A stretch of 24,988 nucleotides of DNA from Candidatus Pelagibacterales bacterium (GTDB taxonomy: Bacteria; Pseudomonadota; Alphaproteobacteria; TMED109): contig NYVM01000035.1 of the NCBI GenBank assembly GCA_002684605.1, forward strand, positions 14,386-39,373, written 5' to 3'. Numbering within the stretch: the stretch's first letter is position 1; the number at the start of each line of letters is the position of its first letter. Below are positions 15,388 through 22,267 of the stretch, in pieces. A program made the translations under genes and the position numbers. Under the pieces are notes generated by a model. The model had not been told where the DNA came from. It saw only the letters and a program-made list of their open reading frames with translations, and searched no databases.

Positions 15388-16558
15388 TTTTAGACTTTAT
15401 AGCAATTCTATTTTTATAAGAATAATTCTTAATATCTTTTGATTCAACTTTTTTAATTATTTTACCTGAAGGCTTTTTTGTAGATTTTATATTAAAATAA
15501 CTAATTTTACTTATTTCTCTGTTAAGAATAAATCGCCCCATTATATTATGTCTTAGTCCTATGGTATTTGTTTCGTTGAATATTAGCTCTATTATTTTAT
15601 TAGCTTTTTCAACTCTACTTAAAACTGTAACATTAATAATAACTCTTCTTTTTTTGCCTAGCTTCGGGTTTTGAATGATATCTAAAACACCATTTTCCTT
15701 AGCAATTAAGTCTAATGATAATGCTAAATCTTCTGGACTTTGATCATCAATATCAAAAGAAATTTCAGAAATAATTTCGTTCTGAGTATTTTTAATAACA
15801 GCTTTGCTAGGTTTAAAAATTAAAACTCTTAATACATTTGGTATTATTTCTAAATCCTTATTTCCTATACCGATGCCCTGCTTATAAATATTTAAGGTAC
15901 CATTATTGGAAGATGCAATATTTGGAAAGGGTTTTAGAATAGATATTATTGCTGCACCAGTTGGGGTAGTTCTTTCACCTTCAATACCATCTTCAATTAC
16001 AGGAATATTTTTAAGTAATATAGATGTTGCTGGAGCAGGAATAGATAACAAACCATGATCTGTTTTTATCTTTCCTTTTCCAATAGGAATTGGACTACAT
16101 GACCAGGAGACTTCATAATTACTATCAAGTTCATTTATAATTGCTGCTGCAACTATATTATCAATTATAGAATCCCATGCGCCTATCTCATGAAAAGAGA
16201 CCTTATCTATACTTACTCCATGAACTTCTGATTCTGCTTTTGCGAGTGCATTAAATATATTAACTGAAGTATCTTTTACTTTTTTTTCTAAAAAGCTCTC
16301 TTCGATAATCTTTTTTATATCACTAAAAGACCTATGATGATTGTGTGCTTTTGATATTAATTTTACTGAAAATTTTGTTCCAGATATATGGTTTATAGAA
16401 GATTTTTTTATATTAATTTCTATATCTTTTATAATATTTTTTGCAATTTTTTTTGCTAGTTTTTTTAAAGAAGAGTCGGCATCAATCATAGCACTAATAA
16501 ACATATCTCCCGATATGCCACCCATAGGATCTAAGTGTATATGTAATTTTTTTTTCAT
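15374..16558 (-). CDS. larC: LarC, nickel insertase (pyridinium-3,5-bisthiocarboxylic acid nickel chelatase)
   Basis: LarC inserts Ni(II) into the pincer nucleotide in a CTP-dependent cyclometallation, the last step of cofactor synthesis. The 394-residue product opens HIHLDPMGGISGDMFISAMI, the family's N-terminal signature, and carries a His-rich patch AHNHHRSFSDI near residue 74. It continues with KVSFHEIGAWDSIIDNI, SPIPIGKGKIKTDHG and GERTTPTGAAII. In Lactobacillus the gene is split in two frames joined by programmed frameshifting; here N- and C-terminal parts are one continuous frame. Its ATG overlaps the upstream hydrolase stop as ATGA, indicating translational coupling. Confidence 0.94.
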   Translation of the reverse strand: MKKKLHIHLDPMGGISGDMFISAMIDADSSLKKLAKKIAKNIIKDIEINIKKSSINHISGTKFSVKLISKAHNHHRSFSDIKKIIEESFLEKKVKDTSVNIFNALAKAESEVHGVSIDKVSFHEIGAWDSIIDNIVAAAIINELDSNYEVSWSCSPIPIGKGKIKTDHGLLSIPAPATSILLKNIPVIEDGIEGERTTPTGAAIISILKPFPNIASSNNGTLNIYKQGIGIGNKDLEIIPNVLRVLIFKPSKAVIKNTQNEIISEISFDIDDQSPEDLALSLDLIAKENGVLDIIQNPKLGKKRRVIINVTVLSRVEKANKIIELIFNETNTIGLRHNIMGRFILNREISKISYFNIKSTKKPSGKIIKKVESKDIKNYSYKNRIAIKSKIEKN

Positions 16559-17406
16559 TGCATTTCAGTCATATTTATTACTTTATTTGATAAAAGACTT
16601 TTATTATTAGAAAGAGCTTTTACTAAAGTAAAATGGTTCAAATGTATAGCATTATAGAATTTATATGGTATTTTATGTTTTTTTAGCCATTCTGAAAAGT
16701 CTACAGAAAGTCTTTTCCATTCTGCAGGTTCGTCTTCTCCAACTACTATCAATATATTTGTTTTTTGTACAATAGTATTTTTATAAACATCAGTAAGTTT
16801 TATAATTTTGTCATTAATATAAATTTTTTCTTTAATTGATAAATATTTAGTTATTTGTGGTTGGTAAACGCCGCTTATTAATACCGCAGATTTTATAAAA
16901 GAATTTAAGCTATAATTTTTTGTCAGGACCATTGCCACTAAATGTGCTCCTGCAGAATGTCCTACTATATTTATATTGTATGGGTTTCCTCCATATTTAC
17001 TAATATTTTTTATTATCCATTCTAAACATTCATAACTCTCTTGAACAATTGTATCTAGGGTTACTTCTGGAGATAAATCATAATTTACAGAGACATGTAT
17101 AATATTATTAAGGACTGCAGGTTCTGCAATGTGAGAATGGTCAAATTTATCTCTAGCTATCCAATAGCCACCATGAAAATATAATTGTACAGGGTTGTTA
17201 TCAATATTTTTAGGTAAAAATATATCTAATTTTTGTTTTTTTCTATTACCATATGGAACATCTATAAACTTATCAGCATGATTATTTCTAAATTTTTTAG
17301 CAGAAAATGTTGCATTATCTTGAAGTTCAGAATGATTTATAACAGCTTTCTTTGGGTTAAGTGATAATTCTTTCTCTTCTAATGATAATTTTTGCCAATT
17401 ATACAA
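16555..17406 (-). CDS. Alpha/beta hydrolase, kynurenine-formamidase/esterase-like
   Basis: This is a 283-residue alpha/beta hydrolase of the hormone-sensitive-lipase-like side. The oxyanion-hole motif is HGGYW (78-82), the nucleophile Ser151 sits in VGHSAGAHL, the acid is Glu224 or Asp225 in VVGEDEPAEW, and the base is His258 in LNHFTL. HGGYW, and NYDLSPEVTLDTIVQE after it, resemble arylformamidase-type proteins, but carboxylesterase activity on another ester is equally possible. The start is TTG 17406: an in-frame stop lies two codons upstream and no early ATG exists. As first gene of the operon, coupled to larC by ATGA, it is likely to work with the nickel-dependent racemase, possibly by releasing its hydroxyacid substrate. 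Confidence 0.85.
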   Translation of the reverse strand: MYNWQKLSLEEKELSLNPKKAVINHSELQDNATFSAKKFRNNHADKFIDVPYGNRKKQKLDIFLPKNIDNNPVQLYFHGGYWIARDKFDHSHIAEPAVLNNIIHVSVNYDLSPEVTLDTIVQESYECLEWIIKNISKYGGNPYNINIVGHSAGAHLVAMVLTKNYSLNSFIKSAVLISGVYQPQITKYLSIKEKIYINDKIIKLTDVYKNTIVQKTNILIVVGEDEPAEWKRLSVDFSEWLKKHKIPYKFYNAIHLNHFTLVKALSNNKSLLSNKVINMTEMQ

Positions 17407-17427
17407 TTTTCAATCCAGATATTTTTA

Positions 17428-17456
17428 TTGTTTAATTCTCTGATTTTGGTTATGAA
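17428..17456 (+). promoter_or_regulatory. Possible purU promoter
   Basis: TTGTTT (17428-17433), 17 bp, then TATGAA (17451-17456) lies 37 bp before the purU start in the 87-bp divergent spacer shared with the lar operon. The match is moderate. I find no comparably good promoter for the minus-strand lar operon in the spacer. Confidence 0.4.
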
Positions 17457-17493
17457 GAAATAATAAGGTATTTTTTTTAATTTTGGAATATAA

Positions 17494-18366
17494 ATGATCA
17501 ATAAAGATAAAGCTGAATTGATATTAACATTATCTTGTCCTGATACTTTTGGTATTGTGGCTGAAGTTGCTAGTTTTATGTCTGAGCAGGGTCTTACAAT
17601 AAAAGAATCTAATCAATTTGGAGACTCAGAAACAGATACTTTTTTTATGAGGGTTAAAGCTTTATCCATAAATAGTGGTCATGAAATAGATGTTACTAAA
17701 ATTAAAAATTTATTTAAAATAATAGCCATAAAAAGAAATATGAGATTTAATATATATAACACAGCAGAAACTCCAAAAATTATAATCATGGTTTCAAAGT
17801 TTGATCATTGCTTAATGGATCTATTATATAGAGCAAAAACTAAAGAACTAAAAGTCCAGATAGTTGCAATAATTTCAAATCATAGTGATGTACAGAATTT
17901 GGCTAAAAACTATAATGTTCCATTTCATTGTATAGAAGTAAATAGGGATAATAAAAATATTGCAGAAAAATCCTTAGAAAAATTAATACATAAGTATGAT
18001 GCAGAAGCCATTATATTAGCTAGATATATGCAAATATTAAGCAAAGAAATTTCTGACAAATATAGTGTAAAAATAATTAATATTCATCATTCTTTTCTTC
18101 CTTCTTTTAAAGGCGCATCTCCTTATAAACAAGCATACAAAAGGGGAGTAAAGCTGATTGGTGCAACAGCACATTTTGTTACTTCTGATTTAGATGAAGG
18201 TCCTATAATAGAGCAAGATGTTGCTAGAGTAACTCATTCTACATCCTCTTTTGATATGGTTGCGGCAGGAAGAGATGTAGAAAGAATTGTATTATTTAGA
18301 GCTGTAAAATCTTATTTAGAAAGAAGAGTTCTTCTTAACAAACATAAGACTATCGTATTTAACTAA
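17494..18366 (+). CDS. purU: Formyltetrahydrofolate deformylase
   Basis: PurU hydrolyses 10-formyl-tetrahydrofolate to formate and tetrahydrofolate, in the cytoplasm. The 290-residue product has an N-terminal ACT domain (about 8-85; LTLSCPDTFGIVAEVASF) and a formyltransferase-like domain (about 93-285). The catalytic Asn-His-Asp set is seen as NIHHSFLPSFKGA (Asn196, with His198/His199) and TSDLDEGPIIEQD (Asp234 region). In organisms that oxidise methyl groups, PurU supplies formate for formate dehydrogenase, and a formate dehydrogenase operon lies 4 kb away. It converges on the TusA-like gene with a 4-nt overlap of the two stop ends. ATG 17494 has only a weak GGA ribosome site. Confidence 0.96.
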   Translation: MINKDKAELILTLSCPDTFGIVAEVASFMSEQGLTIKESNQFGDSETDTFFMRVKALSINSGHEIDVTKIKNLFKIIAIKRNMRFNIYNTAETPKIIIMVSKFDHCLMDLLYRAKTKELKVQIVAIISNHSDVQNLAKNYNVPFHCIEVNRDNKNIAEKSLEKLIHKYDAEAIILARYMQILSKEISDKYSVKIINIHHSFLPSFKGASPYKQAYKRGVKLIGATAHFVTSDLDEGPIIEQDVARVTHSTSSFDMVAAGRDVERIVLFRAVKSYLERRVLLNKHKTIVFN

Positions 18367-18587
18367 ATTTTAATCTTAATCGTTATGTATTTCAATTCAT
18401 CAATTGAAAGTAATTTATATTTTTTGGTCTCACAATAGATTTTAAAATCATTAGGTGCTGCTTTATCATCTACAAGGAATTCTATTATATCTCCTTTTTC
18501 ATATTCTTTTATAATCTTATTTGCTTTTAATACAGGAATAGGACATTTTAAACCTAATAAATCAATTTTAATATTTCTTTTTACCAT
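18363..18587 (-). CDS. TusA-family sulfur carrier protein
   Basis: The 74-residue product is a small two-layer alpha/beta protein with the family signature GLKCPIPVLKA; Cys15 would carry the persulfide. TusA relays sulfur from cysteine desulfurase to tRNA thiolation, and in several bacteria also affects molybdenum cofactor and formate dehydrogenase maturation. Its start abuts the moeA stop (no intervening base), so it is the third gene of a mobB-moeA-tusA unit. That context favours a role in Mo/W-cofactor or formate dehydrogenase sulfuration rather than tRNA modification, which is inference. YedF-like members look similar, hence no symbol. Confidence 0.88.
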   Translation of the reverse strand: MVKRNIKIDLLGLKCPIPVLKANKIIKEYEKGDIIEFLVDDKAAPNDFKIYCETKKYKLLSIDELKYITIKIKI

Positions 18588-19838
18588 TTAATTTAATAGC
18601 TCATTTAAAGATATATAGTTTATAGTATCCTGCTTTTTTACTTCTTTAATATTATCATCAATTATTCCAAGACCAGTGGCCCATGATGCGGAGCTAAGTA
18701 TTCCAGCACCTTCTTTATGAAATTTATTTAGAATTAAACTATTGCCTTTAGATTCAAGCTGTACTCTTAAGAATTCTTTTCTTCCAAGTTTTTTTTTATG
18801 TTCGAAATTTATTTTAACGGGTATATAGCTGTTTTTTAATAGCTTATGTCCTGACATTAGCTTTAAGATAGGTATTCCTAACATCAAAAATGTTACAAAG
18901 ACAGCTGCTGGATTCCCAGGCAAACCAAGTATTGGAGTTTCATTGTATATTCCAAATCCAACAGGCCTTCCTGGCTTCATCGCAAGCCTCCAAACATGCA
19001 TGACCCCACTTTCCTCTATTATTGGCTTAATATGATCCTCATCTCCTAATGACATCCCTCCGCTTGTTATAATAAAATCATTATTTTTAGATGCTTTATT
19101 TAACTTTTTAGAAATATAAGCTTTATTATCTTTTAATATTCCTAAATCTTGCACCTTATAATTTAATTTAGATAAAAAATTTACAAGCATTATTCTATTG
19201 GAATCATATATTTTCCCTTTTTTTAGGGGTGTATCAGTATTACTAAGCTCGTCACCACAGGAGAATACACAAACTTTCAATTGCTCATATACTTTTATTA
19301 TTTTAATTCCTATTGAATACAATACCCCAATATCTTGAGGTCGTAATTTATGACCAGCTAAAAAAACTTTATCTTTAATTTTAATATCTTCACCTAAATG
19401 CCTGTAATTCATAAATTTTTTTATTTTATTTGGTAATATCAAAGTTTCATTTTTTATAATGCAGTCTTCCTCCATGATTACTGTATCATAGCCATTTGGA
19501 ACAATTGCACCCGTTAATATCCTTATACAATCAAGCTTTTTGTTTTTTTTATTATAGGGATGTCCAGCTGTAGATTTACCAACTATATTAAATTTTCTAT
19601 TTCCAGATTTATAGTCATTATATTTTATGGCATACCCATCTACGGCAGAGTTAGAATACGGAGGTATATTTATTTTAGCAATTATATTATGCGCAAGTAT
19701 TCTATTGAGAGATTTGCTAGTATTAATTTCTTCTATTTTTTCTGTAGGCTTTATATTTTTCTTTATTCTATTAATTGCTGTTTCTAATTTTATTAGTTTT
19801 TTTCCAAAAGCATAGCAATCTTGGGATAATTGAGCCAT
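18588..19838 (-). CDS. moeA: Molybdopterin molybdenumtransferase MoeA
   Basis: MoeA inserts molybdate into adenylated molybdopterin to give molybdenum cofactor; paralogues can serve tungsten. The 416-residue product has the family's linker and active-site pieces in order: NIPPYSNSAVDGYAIKYND, TGAIVPNGYDTVIMEED, YRHLGEDIK, VFSCGDEL, TSGGMSLGDEDHIKPI in the MoaB/MogA-like domain, KPGRPVGFG and GLPGNPAAVFVTF, then the C-terminal domain. Length is typical. Its ATG directly follows the mobB stop, and its stop directly precedes the TusA-like start, so the three are one transcription unit. The visible client is the formate dehydrogenase at 22268-24988. Confidence 0.95.
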   Translation of the reverse strand: MAQLSQDCYAFGKKLIKLETAINRIKKNIKPTEKIEEINTSKSLNRILAHNIIAKINIPPYSNSAVDGYAIKYNDYKSGNRKFNIVGKSTAGHPYNKKNKKLDCIRILTGAIVPNGYDTVIMEEDCIIKNETLILPNKIKKFMNYRHLGEDIKIKDKVFLAGHKLRPQDIGVLYSIGIKIIKVYEQLKVCVFSCGDELSNTDTPLKKGKIYDSNRIMLVNFLSKLNYKVQDLGILKDNKAYISKKLNKASKNNDFIITSGGMSLGDEDHIKPIIEESGVMHVWRLAMKPGRPVGFGIYNETPILGLPGNPAAVFVTFLMLGIPILKLMSGHKLLKNSYIPVKINFEHKKKLGRKEFLRVQLESKGNSLILNKFHKEGAGILSSASWATGLGIIDDNIKEVKKQDTINYISLNELLN

Positions 19839-20339
19839 TTATTTTATTTCTTTTTTTATTAATTCGTAAATAAACTTTGCAATTTTTTCGTAGTTGCTAA
19901 GATCTAATATCATCATGTTTTTGATTTTAATACTTTTGTCGTTTGTTGCAACAGCAATAATATTTTTATCATTATGACATAATAAAGGTTTATTAAGTTC
20001 TTTTCTATAAATTTCTACTTTTTTAATGTTTTCTTTTTTCCATCCTTCTACTAAAATAAGGTCTACAGGAGAAAGTTTCTTAATTAGGCTATTTAAGCTT
20101 ATTTCGTCCTTATGATATTCATGCATTAATGCAAACCTTTTATTTGAAGAAATTAGAACTTCTCTGGCTCCAGATTGTCTATGTACATAAGAATCTTTTC
20201 CTGGTTTATCTATGTCAAAACCTTCATGTGCATGCTTTAAAGTTGAAACACTGATGTTAATTTTTTTAAGCTCTGGTATCAAGTTTGATATTAATGTTGT
20301 TTTACCGCTTCCGCTCCAGCCAGCAAGTCCTAGTAACAT
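19839..20339 (-). CDS. mobB: Molybdopterin-guanine dinucleotide biosynthesis adaptor MobB
   Basis: MobB is a GTP-binding partner that aids MobA in attaching GMP to molybdopterin, giving the bis-MGD form used by DMSO-reductase-type enzymes such as formate dehydrogenase. The 166-residue product has a P-loop at GWSGSGKTTLI (8-18), the conserved TLKHAHEGFDIDKPGKDSY segment with the HRQSGA stretch following, and a Walker B-like LILVEGWKKE. ATG 20339 has AGGAAA at a good distance. It is the first gene of the mobB-moeA-tusA unit, divergent from the cytochrome c gene. MobA is not in the window. Confidence 0.94.
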   Translation of the reverse strand: MLLGLAGWSGSGKTTLISNLIPELKKINISVSTLKHAHEGFDIDKPGKDSYVHRQSGAREVLISSNKRFALMHEYHKDEISLNSLIKKLSPVDLILVEGWKKENIKKVEIYRKELNKPLLCHNDKNIIAVATNDKSIKIKNMMILDLSNYEKIAKFIYELIKKEIK

Positions 20340-20369
20340 ATTTTTATTTCCTAATTAATAAGTTGATTT

Positions 20370-20432
20370 AATATTTAGTTCCCCTAGATTATAATAATAT
20401 ATCTAAATATTAAATGTAATATATATATTTAG
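20370..20432. promoter_or_regulatory. Three ATATTTAG motifs in a divergent regulatory region
   Basis: AATATTTAG at 20370-20378 (plus), CTAAATATT at 20403-20411 (minus) and ATATTTAG at 20425-20432 (plus) are three copies of one motif in the 144-bp spacer between mobB and the cytochrome c gene. Adjacent copies form inverted pairs. A TATAAT lies between the first two (20390-20395), and a weaker TTGATT-N16-TAGATT pair at 20363-20390 overlaps the first copy. The layout fits binding sites for one regulator, but AT-richness raises the chance of coincidence. Confidence 0.45.
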
Positions 20433-20483
20433 GTGTTTATTAGTGGTATGTTGCTGTAATTTATCTTTAACATAAGGGTGGGG

Positions 20484-20801
20484 TTGTTGAAAAGTTTTTA
20501 TCTTGTTCTAATTTTAGTCTTATCTTTATTCTTTGTATCTAAATCATATAGTAATGATATTGATGCTGGGAATGAGCGCTTCCATAAAAATTGTCATAAT
20601 TGTCATGGTCGTGCAGGCATGGGTGTGGCTAGTTATCCCAAAGTATCTGGGTTAGACTCTTCATATATTGTCGACAGATTGAATAGATATAGAGCAGGTG
20701 AAAAAATTGGTGCTAATTCAGGCCTTATGATCATGATGGCAAAGAAGTTGTCTGATGAAGAAATAGACTTACTAGCAGCTTATTTATCGAGTATTAATTA
20801 A
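20484..20801 (+). CDS. Small periplasmic c-type cytochrome
   Basis: The 105-residue product has a signal peptide (about residues 1-23) and a single class I cytochrome c domain with haem motif CHNCH (Cys37, Cys40, His41) and a probable axial Met84 or Met85 in GLMIMMAKKLSDEEI. It ends with the typical helix DLLAAYLSSIN. It should carry electrons in the periplasm. The gene stands 20 bp before a PQQ-dependent dehydrogenase, so it is the likely electron acceptor of that enzyme, as in other quinoprotein systems. Start choice is uncertain: GTG 20478 overlaps the AAGGG ribosome site (20474-20478), so TTG 20484 or TTG 20487 is more likely. Confidence 0.9.
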   Translation: MLKSFYLVLILVLSLFFVSKSYSNDIDAGNERFHKNCHNCHGRAGMGVASYPKVSGLDSSYIVDRLNRYRAGEKIGANSGLMIMMAKKLSDEEIDLLAAYLSSIN

Positions 20802-20821
20802 TTAAGGGAAAGGAAGTTATT

Positions 20822-22138
20822 ATGAATATTAAATCAAAATTAACTATTTTAGTAGCTATAATTTTCTCTTTGTCTTTCGGTTTAACTAAAATAAGTTATT
20901 CAGACGGACACGGGGAGGGAATGGCTGTTCCTAAAATAGAAGTGACTACAGTGCTTGAAGGAATGAAAAATCCTTGGGATATGGCTTTTACTAATGATGG
21001 TAAAGCTATGTTTTTTACTGAAAAATTAGACGGTCTTTCAGTTCTAATAGGTGGTAAAGTGCATAAACTTATAGGTATGAAAGGTTCATCTGGTTATGAG
21101 CAGACTGCAAGTGACCTGTTTTCATATGGTGCACAAGAAGGAATGTTAGGAGTAGTGTTAGATTCTGACTTTGATAACAATAGAACTCTATACCTATATT
21201 CAACTTCAAATAAATATCATGGCGATGGTTGCAAAACTAACTTCGAAAGATGTGATGGTAACATCGTTATGAAATGGACAGTTGCTGACGATATGAAGAG
21301 TCTTTCTAACAGAGTTGATATTGTAAAAGATATTCAATTTAAACCTTACGCATCAGATCAACCATTCGGTGGACCAGGCGCGCATAATGGTGGAAGAATT
21401 CGTATTGGACCAGATGGATATCTTTGGGTTGGTACTGGAGATAGACATAGAGGTATTTGCCCTCAAGATAATTCATTGATTTGTGGAGTTGTTCTAAGAA
21501 TTGATGGTGATGGTAACGGTCATGGCGGTAATAAAATTGCTGCTGATAAACGTATCTACACATATGGTCATAGAAATGTTCAAGGTATAGACTTCCGTCC
21601 AAGTGATGGTCGTGCATTTACTGCAGAACATGGTCCATGGCACAATGATGAAATCACTATGCTAGTTAATGGTGGTAACGGTGGATGGGATCCTGCTGAA
21701 AAAAGAGGAGGCAGAGGTGCTTGTCCAGATCAGTATTGTGGATATGAGCCAAATCAAATGGATGGAATGGATCCATCAACACGTGCAGCATATACTCCTA
21801 TGAGTGATACACGTTTTGATGATCTAATGCCACCAGCATGGCAAAATAATGGCTATTCTCAAGGAACTGGTTCTGCTGCTTTCCTTAAAGGCGCAAACTG
21901 GGGAATTTATGAAGGTCGTTTAGCAACTGGTATTATGGGTATTGCTTTTGGTGATACACCAGCTGGTAGCCGTATAGACATAGTGGATATTGCTGATAAC
22001 GGATTATCAGTTAAAAGTGTAATTCATATGCCTATGGGAATGTCTAACAGATACCGTGGTTTGGTATTAGGACCTGATGGAGCGCTATATGTTTCTACTG
22101 ATGAAGGTGGAATCTATAAAGTTACTGCATCACATTAG
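20822..22138 (+). CDS. Periplasmic PQQ-dependent aldose/sugar dehydrogenase family protein
   Basis: This is a soluble beta-propeller quinoprotein of the glucose/sorbosone dehydrogenase family, which oxidises sugars or alcohols in the periplasm and passes electrons to a cytochrome. The 438-residue product has a signal peptide (about 1-27), the opening blade GMKNPWDMAFTNDGKAMFF, and the active-site segment PGAHNGGRIRIGPDGYLWVG with His188 as candidate base. Further segments are GTGDRHRG, TYGHRNVQGIDFRP and AEHGPWHNDEITMLVNGGN. The true substrate cannot be told. A strong AAAGGAAG ribosome site precedes ATG. Codon choice differs from neighbours (more CGT, AAC and TTC), suggesting high expression. 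PQQ synthesis genes are not in the window. Confidence 0.9.
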   Translation: MNIKSKLTILVAIIFSLSFGLTKISYSDGHGEGMAVPKIEVTTVLEGMKNPWDMAFTNDGKAMFFTEKLDGLSVLIGGKVHKLIGMKGSSGYEQTASDLFSYGAQEGMLGVVLDSDFDNNRTLYLYSTSNKYHGDGCKTNFERCDGNIVMKWTVADDMKSLSNRVDIVKDIQFKPYASDQPFGGPGAHNGGRIRIGPDGYLWVGTGDRHRGICPQDNSLICGVVLRIDGDGNGHGGNKIAADKRIYTYGHRNVQGIDFRPSDGRAFTAEHGPWHNDEITMLVNGGNGGWDPAEKRGGRGACPDQYCGYEPNQMDGMDPSTRAAYTPMSDTRFDDLMPPAWQNNGYSQGTGSAAFLKGANWGIYEGRLATGIMGIAFGDTPAGSRIDIVDIADNGLSVKSVIHMPMGMSNRYRGLVLGPDGALYVSTDEGGIYKVTASH

Positions 22139-22150
22139 ACTCTAAAGATT

Positions 22151-22185
22151 TACCCGTGTCATAATAGTGGCGCGGGTATTTTTTT
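22151..22185 (+). terminator. Intrinsic terminator of the cytochrome/PQQ-dehydrogenase unit
   Basis: TACCCGTG (22151-22158) pairs with CGCGGGTA (22171-22178), eight pairs with one G-U, around a 12-nt loop, directly followed by seven T (22179-22185). It lies 12 bp after the dehydrogenase stop. It is the only textbook Rho-independent terminator I find in the window, in keeping with strong expression of the preceding gene. Confidence 0.9.
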
Positions 22186-22210
22186 ATCCTACTTTAGTTA
22201 TATCTTTATG

Positions 22211-22259
22211 TTGTAAAAGCCTTATAAAGATTATAGATAAATAAATTTAAGCTTAAATT
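22211..22259 (+). promoter_or_regulatory. Possible formate dehydrogenase promoter with 16-bp palindrome
   Basis: TTGTAA (22211-22216), 17 bp and TAGATA (22234-22239) give a moderate promoter. Transcription would start near 22246, inside a perfect 16-bp palindrome AATTTAAGCTTAAATT (22244-22259) that abuts the GAGG ribosome site (22260-22263) of the beta-subunit gene. The palindrome could be an operator or a short 5' structure. Prediction by pattern only. Confidence 0.4.
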
Positions 22260-22267
22260 GAGGTACT

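Noticed and set aside
21339..21617. His/Tyr-rich minus-strand open frame inside the PQQ dehydrogenase
   Set aside because: It is the antisense shadow of a well-supported gene with biased codons; composition is unlike a real protein and no ribosome site was seen.
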